NCBI GenBank assembly: GCA_034769895.1
Contig: JAWRYS010000684.1
Location: forward strand, 248,001 to 312,000
DNA: 64,000 nt
Source of the DNA: Magicicada septendecula
Lineage: Eukaryota > Arthropoda > Insecta > Hemiptera > Cicadidae
Reading direction: 5' to 3'
The notes beneath the pieces were generated by a model. It saw only the letters and a program-made list of their open reading frames with translations, made no database searches and was not told where the DNA came from. A program made the translations under genes and the position numbers. Below are positions 56,780 to 64,000 of this stretch, one piece after another (position 1 is the first letter of the stretch; every line of letters begins with the position of its first letter).

Positions 56780-58523
56780 ACTCTTGTTACAACAAAAAAT
56801 GTTTCAGGTAAACTGCCCTTTCCCCGTAACCGATCTTCACCAAAATCAACAGGCCTTGAGTCTTCTACAACTCAGGTACATATGTAAAAAATTATTTGAT
56901 TCTGTTTGAATTTACGGCAGCTATCGTTCGTCATGAAAAAATTTCTCTGGTTACAACATAAAATGTAGCATGTAAACTACCCCTTTCCCTTAACCGATCT
57001 TCACCAAAAACAATAGGTCTTGAAAACTCTACAATTCAGGGCTGTATGTGAAATATTATTTGATTCTGTTTGAATTTGCGGCTCTTATCGTTTGCCATAG
57101 AAAAAATCTACAAGACACTTTTCGAAAAATGACTTTTTCATGTTTTGAGTGTAGTACAATCAGAATCTGCAATTATCTCGAACGCCATTGTTTTTGCCAT
57201 CACCATTCTTGCATTTCCTTATGGAACATGGAAGTAAAATAACTATACTTTTTTCATATTTTGGTATTGGAACATTTCTTTTAGAATGGTCTAAACTTCT
57301 TTTAGAAATTTGCATTCAAATGTACTTTTACAGAAAAGTTTTTTGTATAAAATTCTACAGACAAGATGTGAAATCCACATTTATCGACCAAGTGAATACA
57401 TTTATAGGAGTTCAAGTATAGTTGTAGTGTCTGGTACTTTTAACAGGTACCCTTTATGATAAATTTATGTTCCTTTTCTTCCATGTTCGTTAAGGAAATG
57501 GAAGTATGGTGATGGCAAAAAAAATCGTGTTCGAGATAACTGCATATTCTGATTGTACTACACTCAAAACATGAAAAAATATCGGTATGGAGAACCATAC
57601 ATGACTTCCATGTTCTAAGATATATATTTAAAATCATTTTTGAAATGAAATATTTCATAGAAACTACTTCTTTCTACTTACTGCTTCAGCCTTAACCACA
57701 GTACTGTGGTCACTAACGTATACCACTTCACGTTATCGCACTCGATTTTCACTGATGATGGAAGTCGATGGCACTGCCGAAACGTCTGGTTTTGCAGAAA
57801 ACTTTGGTCTACGCCCAGACAGGACGGGAAGGAATTTTAACAACAAACTACTTCTTTGTTGCCGATAACGTAGTACAGATATAAAAAATTATCCCCTCCT
57901 TCAACTATAATTTTCATTTATAGAAAATTACCCCCACCCCGATCAACTAGCCTCTTCATTTATAGATATTTCATCTACGTTTCTACAATTAAGATCTTCT
58001 TATCAGGATACTTTATTTATCAAAATTTGGTACTTTACTCTTGTTACAACAAAAAATGTTTGTTTCTCTTTGAATTTACGGCAGTTATCGTTCGCCATAG
58101 AAAAAATTACCCTTGTTAAAACATAAAACGTTGCTGGTAAACTACCCCTTTCCCTTAACCGATCTTCGACAAAATCAACAGACCTTGAGTTCTGTATAAT
58201 TCAAAAAGGTATGCAAAAAGTAGTTGATTCTGTTTGAAATTACGGCAGTTATAGTTTGCCATAGAAAAAAATTACCCTTGATAAAAAAACAGTTGCTGGT
58301 AAACTACCCCTTCCCTTAACCGATCTTCACCAAAAACAATAGGTCTTGAGTTCTCTATAAATCAGGGGTATATGCTTATACTTATTTGATTCTGTTTGAA
58401 TTTGCGGCTGTTATCGTTTGCCATAGAAAATACCCCTTTAAAACAAAACGTTGCAGGTAAACTACCCCTTTCCCTTAACCGATCTTCACCAAAAACAATA
58501 GGTCCTGAGAACTCTACAATTCA
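56780..58523 (-). repeat. Satellite-like units, minus orientation block 1
   Basis: About five units recognised by the plus-strand string GATTCTGTTTGAATTT followed by TTATCGTTTGCCAT (near 56905, 57060, 58070, 58225 and 58390). One copy of the second module is present in each orientation (57110-57240 and 57470-57590). Confidence 0.8.
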
Positions 58524-58527
58524 GGGC

Positions 58528-60854
58528 TGAAACGCCCCCCTGTACCCAGAATATTTGTCCACCCACCTTTTCTAATCACCAAATTTTTTTTTTCCTCGGG
58601 GACGCGTAACTTAATATTTAGGACTAGGCAAGTGGCCTAGATTGTAAATAAAATGTGCTGAGCCATAGTGAAAGGTCTTGCAAGAAAACAGCTGATCAAC
58701 AGTAACAGTAACAAGATTTATTTAAGTCTTTTTTTTAAACAATAGTTTACAATCTTTTTTTTTAATAGAGTTCCATTCTGTTCTTTCTTTAAATTTCACA
58801 TAATGGTTTAAGTCACAAAGTGTCACAGTATTTGCAGTCACTCGGCGGAGTAATTACATGAAATATTTCAAAGTATTTTCTACAGATATAACAATGGGAT
58901 GCCAGCCTCCCTAAATTATGAGTATTATAATTCTGACTTTAACTTCCTCAATTTTATAACAGTTTGCATTGCATGAATAATGCAGGAACTATTTATAAAC
59001 ACATAATAAGTATAAATGTCTGGAGCAAACAATCCATGATAATTAAATAATACAATAATAATCGATAATTAGAAGAATAATGATTAATAATTAAATTCAA
59101 AGAAACATAACTCAAGTGTGTCGCAGTACTTACATCTCCCTGTTCCCCATTACTGGGATTAATTACATCAACGGAAAACCGTCATCACAGTAACCGAGGT
59201 TTAAGTAGTTGAAAAAAAGGTAATTCGATTTAAACTAATCAGTTAATGAAACCAATTAAAGTAAACTAGTAGTTGAAATAAAATTAAGTATCACATATTA
59301 AGTTAAGTGTAAGTTAATTAAATTAAAATAAGGTGTAAATTAATCAAGTAGAGGAATTAACGGAATAGAATAAATTTTGAATAAAAACCGAACCAGCAAA
59401 ATGACCAAATAAAGAAAAATTTTAAATTGTGAAAAATCAGAGAACAAATAGAAACATGCAGGACCCCCGGCCACATGGCAGGCAGATGCAAGCACTCTGC
59501 GAATATTACATTATCTTAAGTTCAGAATATCGTTTAAAAAAAAAAATTTTTAACTTTTGTCTTTTTACAGAACTAGAATGAAATATTTAAATAATTGAAA
59601 GGTAACCCATGACTCTATACAAATCAAAGCACAAATGCTTATAAGCTACTTAGTACCCAGTCAGTAATGTTCACACTTCATCATGTTTTCACTAAATATG
59701 TTCCGGAATGTTAAACATGAGTTTAATATTGAGGTATAGAGTTTAGCGTTGTGCTGCCCGACAATCTGCTGAGCACTTCGAGTGTGATTTCAGTTATAAT
59801 ATATAACTGAAATATTATAATGGAATTTTCCCACCTGATCTTTCGGCGGGCACTACAGACGTTCCTGCATGTTCGTGGCGTGTGAAAGACGAGGCCGGAT
59901 GGCGTTGGGGGTTTTCTTACGCAGGCTCTGCGGATGGGCGTAGATGAAGTGTGCCCATGACCTGGACCTCTTTCTTCTTGACTAGGCGGAGAAACCTGTG
60001 AAAATGTTTACTGTATACTCGATTCCAACACACATATATATATATACACGCACACCACCCCAATATTCCTTCGTCCAAGCACTCAGATCACACACGTTAC
60101 TTTAACTTCAATGCCGCAACAGCGGATCAGTAACTCCAGTCAAAATCACCCTTCGGGCATTCAATTTGAGTTCTAAATTTCCCCCATGTTATACAGGAAT
60201 CACACATATTATGCTTAAACAATTTTCTGGGTTACCTTGCATGTTTAGGTTCACAAAAAGATTGATTGACGAGCACGTGGTCTCTGCTAAAACATTTATA
60301 AATACTTCAAAAATCATCAGACTTCATAAAACCACCATTATAAATTCATACCTGCTCTAATATTTAAGTGTTTTGAATTCTGAATGGACTACAACATCAT
60401 TTCTTTATCTACAGAATAAAATAATTTTTACCACGTGCTCACATAGCCTAATTACCAGTACAAACATGGACCACGTGAGTCACACACACAATTCCCCAAT
60501 TAAATTAATATTACGTATATCTCGCAACACTGGCTCACCTGAAGCTCTTTATGAAGTTTATCTAAGCATAGTGAAGTACAGAATTATGCCATCACAATCC
60601 ATACGCCCCCGAGGTTTAACGAGAAAAAAGAGCACGACGCACGTTAACTTATACAAACCCCGACGCAGCTGACCAAATTTCGTTAATAAGCGAAAACCAC
60701 CGCCTTCCCAATGACGTCACCACTCACGGGAGCAGTGGACCAACGTTATTTCAGTATCAATGCTGACATCGAACAAACCGCGATAGCACGCCGCACGCAC
60801 GGAAAATAAATTTAAGTGGCCGTGGTGTTTACTTTTCGATATCACCATGGCACA
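58528..60854 (-). mobile_element. Solo LTR S of a Gypsy-type element
   Basis: 2327 bp flanked by GGGC (58524-58527 and 60855-60858). In minus sense it starts TGTGCCATGG and ends GGGGGGCGTTTCA. It sits inside a satellite unit whose sequence resumes cleanly on the other side. Near its end it shares boxes with the insert D and Gypsy-C LTRs (TTGCAAGACC, then a CTAGGCCACTTGCCTAG dyad). No internal region remains. The frame at 60373-60672 is antisense to it and has no domain. Confidence 0.85.
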
Positions 60855-61563
60855 GGGCTGCATGCAAAAATTATTTGATTCTGTTTGAATTTGCTGCTGT
60901 TATCGTTTGCCATAGGAAATACCCCTGTTAAAACAAAACATTGTAGGTAAACTACCCCTTTCCCTTAACCGATCTTCACCAAAACAATAGACCTTGAGAA
61001 CTCTTCTATTCAGGGCTGTATGCAAAAAATTATTTTATTCTGTTTCAATTTGCGGCTGTTATCATTTGCCATAGACAAAAAAAATTACCCTTGATAAAAA
61101 AAAATCGTTGCAGGTAAACTACCCCTTTCCCTCAACCGATCTTCACCAAAAACAATAGGTCGTGAGTACTCTACACATCAGGGCTGTATGCAAAAAATTA
61201 TTTGATTCTGTTTGAATTTGCGGCTGTTATCGTTTGCCATTGAAAAAAAATCTATAGACAGACAGACACACACACAGACACTTTTCGAAAAACGGCTTTT
61301 TTTCATGTTTTGAGTGTAGTACAATCAGAATCTGCAATAATCTCGAACACTTTTTTTTTTGCCATTACCATACTTCCATTTCCTTAAGGAATATGGAAGT
61401 AATTACCCTTGATTTAAAAAAAACCGTTGCAGGTAAACTACCCCTTTCCCTTAACCGATCTTCACCAAAAACAATAGGTCTTGAGTACTCTACAAATCAG
61501 GGATGTATGCAAAAAATTATTTGATTCTGTTTGAATTTGCGACTGTTATCGTTTGCCATAGAA
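60855..61563 (-). repeat. Satellite-like units, minus orientation block 2
   Basis: Four units (near 60880, 61040, 61203 and 61520) with one second-type module at 61265-61400. Confidence 0.8.
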
Positions 61564-61685
61564 AAAAAATCTATGGCAAGTAAGTAGAAAGAAGTAGTTT
61601 CTATAGAAATATTTCATTTCGAAAATGATTTTAAATATAAATCTTCGAACATGGAAGTCATGTATGGTTCTCCATACCGATTTTT

Positions 61686-64000
61686 ACTTCCATGTTCCTT
61701 AAGGAAATGAAGTATGGTGATGGCAAAAAAAAATCGTGTTCGAGATTATTACAGATTCTGATTGTACTACACTCAAAACATGGAAAAAGTCATTTTTCGA
61801 AAAGTGTCTGTGTGTCTATCTGTGTTTGTAGATTTTTTTCTATGGCAAACGATAACAGCCGCAAATTCAAACAGAATCAAATAATGTTTTGCATACAGCC
61901 CTGAATTGTAGAGTTCTCAAGACCTATTGTTTTTGGTGAAGATCGGTTAAGGGAAAGGGGTAGTTTACCTGCAACGTTTTTTTTAAATCAAGGGTAATTT
62001 TTACTTCCATGTTCCTTAAGGAAATGGAAGTATGGTGATGGCCAAAAAAATCGTGTTCAAGATTATTGCAGGTTCTGATTGTACTACACACAAAACATGA
62101 AAAAAGTCGTTTTACTTCCATGTTCCTTAAGGAAATGGAAGTATGGTGATGGCAAAAACATCGTGTTCGAGATTATTGCAGATTCTGATTGTACTACACT
62201 CAAAACATGAAAAAAGGTAATTTTTCGAAAAGTGTCTGTGTGTGTGTCTGTCTGTCTGTGGGTCTGTAGATTTTTTTCTATGGCAAACGATAACAGCCGC
62301 AAATTTAAACAGAATCAAATGATTATTTGCATATAGGCCTGAATTGTAGAGTTCTCAAGACCTTTTTGTTTTTGGTGAAGATCGGTTAAGGGAAAGGAGT
62401 AGTTTACCTGCAACGTTTTATGTTTTAACAACGGTAATTTTTTCTGTGGCAAACGATAACAGCCGCAAATTTAAACAGAATCAAATAATGTTTTGCATAC
62501 ACCTCAGAATTGTAGAGTTCTCAAGACCTGTTGGTCTTGGTGAAGATCGGTTTAGAGAAAGGGGTAGTTTACCTGCAACATTTTATGTTTTAACAAGGGT
62601 AATTTTTTCTATGACGCACGATAACTGCTGTAAATTAAAACAGAATCAACTACTCTTTTGCATACTTTTTTTTTAATTATACAGAACTCTAAGTCTGTTG
62701 TTTTTGTTGAAGATCGGTTAAGGGAATGGGTTAGTTTACCTGATACGTTTTATATTTTAACTAGGGTATTTTCTATGGCAAACGATAAGAGCCGCAAATT
62801 CAAACATAATCAAATACGTTTTACATACAGCCCTGAACTGTAGAGTACTCAAGTCCTATTGTTTTTGGTGAAGATCGGTTAAGGGAAAGGAGTAGTTTAC
62901 CTGCAACGTTTTATGTTTTAACAAGGGTAATTTTTTCTATGGTAAACTATAAAAGCCGCAAATTCAAACAGAATCAAATAATGTTTTGCATACAGCCCAG
63001 AATAGTAGAGTTCTCAAGACTTGTTGGTTTTGGTGAAGATCGGTTAAGGCAAAGGTGTAGTTTACCGGCAACGTTTTATGTTTTAAAAGGTATGGCAAAC
63101 GATAAGAGCCGCAAATTCAAACAGAATCAAATAGGTTTTTGCATACAGCCCTGATTTGTTGAGTACTAAAGACTTATCGTTTTTGGTGAAGATCGGTTAA
63201 GGGAAAGGGGTAGTTTACCGGCCACGTTTTTTGTTTTATCAAGGGTATTTTCTATGGCAAACGATAACAGCCGCAAATTCAAACAGAATCATATAATATT
63301 TTGCTACAACCCTGAATTTTAGAATGCTCAAGATCTGTTGGTTTTGGTGAAGATCGGTTAAGGGAATAGGGTAGTTTACCAGAAACATTTTATGTTTTAA
63401 CTAGGGTAATTTTTTTTATGACGAACGATAACTGCCGTACATTAAAACAGAATCAACTAATCTTCTGCATACCTTTTTGAATTATACAGAACTCAAGGTT
63501 TGTTGATTTTGTTGAAGATGGGTTAAGGGAAAGGGGTAGTTCACCTGCAACGTTTTATGTTTTAACAAGGGTAATTTTTTCTATGACAAACGATAACTGC
63601 CGTAAATTCAAAGAGAATCAAATAATGTTTTGAATACAGCCCTGAATTGTAGAGCTCGCAAGACCTATTGTTTTTGGTGAAGATCGGTTAATGGAATAGG
63701 GTAGTTTACCAGCATCGTTTTATGTTTTATCAAGGGTGTTTTCTATGGCAAACGATAAGAGCCGCATATTCAAACAGAATCAAATAATTGTTTGCATACA
63801 GCCCTGAATTGTAGAGTACTCAAGACCTATTGTTTTTGGTGAAGATCGGTTAAGGGAAAGGGGTAGTTTACCTACAACGTTTTATGTTTTAAAAGGGTAT
63901 TACTTCCATATTCCTTAAGGAAATGGAAGTATGGTGATGGCAAAAAAAATCGTGATCGAGATTATTGCAGATTCTGATTGTACTACACTCAAAACATGAA
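61686..64000 (+). repeat. Satellite-like units, plus orientation block
   Basis: About eleven units (starting near 61850, 62280, 62448, 62610, 62775, 62938, 63094, 63253, 63418, 63582 and 63744), period mostly 156-168 bp, with second-type modules at 61686-61850, 62005-62110, 62112-62270 and 63900 to the window end. CA/TG microsatellites lie next to the modules near 62235-62270. Confidence 0.85.

Larger units (their letters stand above)
53385..64000. repeat. Inverted satellite-like repeat domain hosting two insertions
   Basis: Built from an approximately 163-bp unit, a second module with a near-palindromic TTCCTTAAGGAA centre, and a longer block (53385-53661 repeated at 57568-57850). Excluding Tigger T and solo LTR S, units run mostly in one orientation up to about 61.56 kb and in the other from about 61.69 kb to the window end. 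The small frames beginning MANDNSRKFKQNQ are repeats of the unit, not genes. I found no protein-coding capacity of its own. Confidence 0.8.

Noticed and set aside
60373..60672. 99-codon frame inside solo LTR S
   Set aside because: Antisense to the LTR, no domain, no second copy to test conservation.
61850..63154. Several 60-76 codon frames beginning MANDNSRKFKQNQ
   Set aside because: They repeat with the 163-bp satellite unit and break at different points; no protein family.

Overview
This is a gene-poor, AT-rich stretch of animal DNA, almost certainly from an insect or other arthropod with a large repeat-laden genome. The evidence is the mix of elements: a jockey-like LINE, several Ty3/Gypsy LTR elements with 4-bp target duplications, a Tigger/pogo transposon and a satellite-like array. 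I see no host gene, tRNA, rRNA or bacterial-type feature. Element names used here (H, J, Gypsy-A, -B, -C, insert D, solo LTR S, Tigger T) are local labels only.

Layout. 1-1251 holds gag-like reading frames of an LTR-element-like unit (H) that starts outside the window. It is interrupted by a decayed jockey-like LINE (J, about 1500-7330) and by a full-length Gypsy element (Gypsy-A, 7814-17104, LTRs 7814-9340 and 15577-17104, duplication TAAG). 17105-22795 is non-coding, with a hairpin plus polypurine tract near 19.5 kb, a possible Helitron-like fragment and a LINE tail. 22796-51768 is one minus-strand Gypsy-type element (Gypsy-B, duplication ATAC, tRNA-Lys primer site, gag only). It has been split by Gypsy-C (26324-47182, duplication CATT), a tandem LTR-internal-LTR-internal-LTR structure. 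The second internal region of Gypsy-C was itself split by insert D (35277-41785, duplication AATG), which carries an integrase fragment and a 2.16-kb inverted repeat. From about 53.4 kb to the end there is an inverted, satellite-like repeat domain hosting Tigger T (53664-56587) and solo LTR S (58528-60854, duplication GGGC).

How the parts work together. Gypsy-A has gag and a complete but frameshifted pol, with a classic A-AAA-AAC slippery site between them. Gypsy-C has no pol and its Gag has no zinc knuckle. Instead its Gag carries a textbook PAM2 motif (the peptide that binds the MLLE domain of poly(A)-binding protein) and a long acidic tail, and its genome carries a templated poly(A) tract of about 60 nt where pol should end. 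Its 3' cis sequences (two hairpins before the polypurine tract) are shared with the integrase-bearing fragment in insert D, which may derive from its helper. A Gag/PABP/poly(A) packaging or translation link is my main candidate for an undescribed system; it is an inference from sequence.

Limits. All identities are by eye. LTR boundaries are supported by TG..CA ends plus matching 4-bp duplications. Boundaries of J, H and the satellite blocks are approximate, and tRNA sequences used for primer-site matching are from memory.
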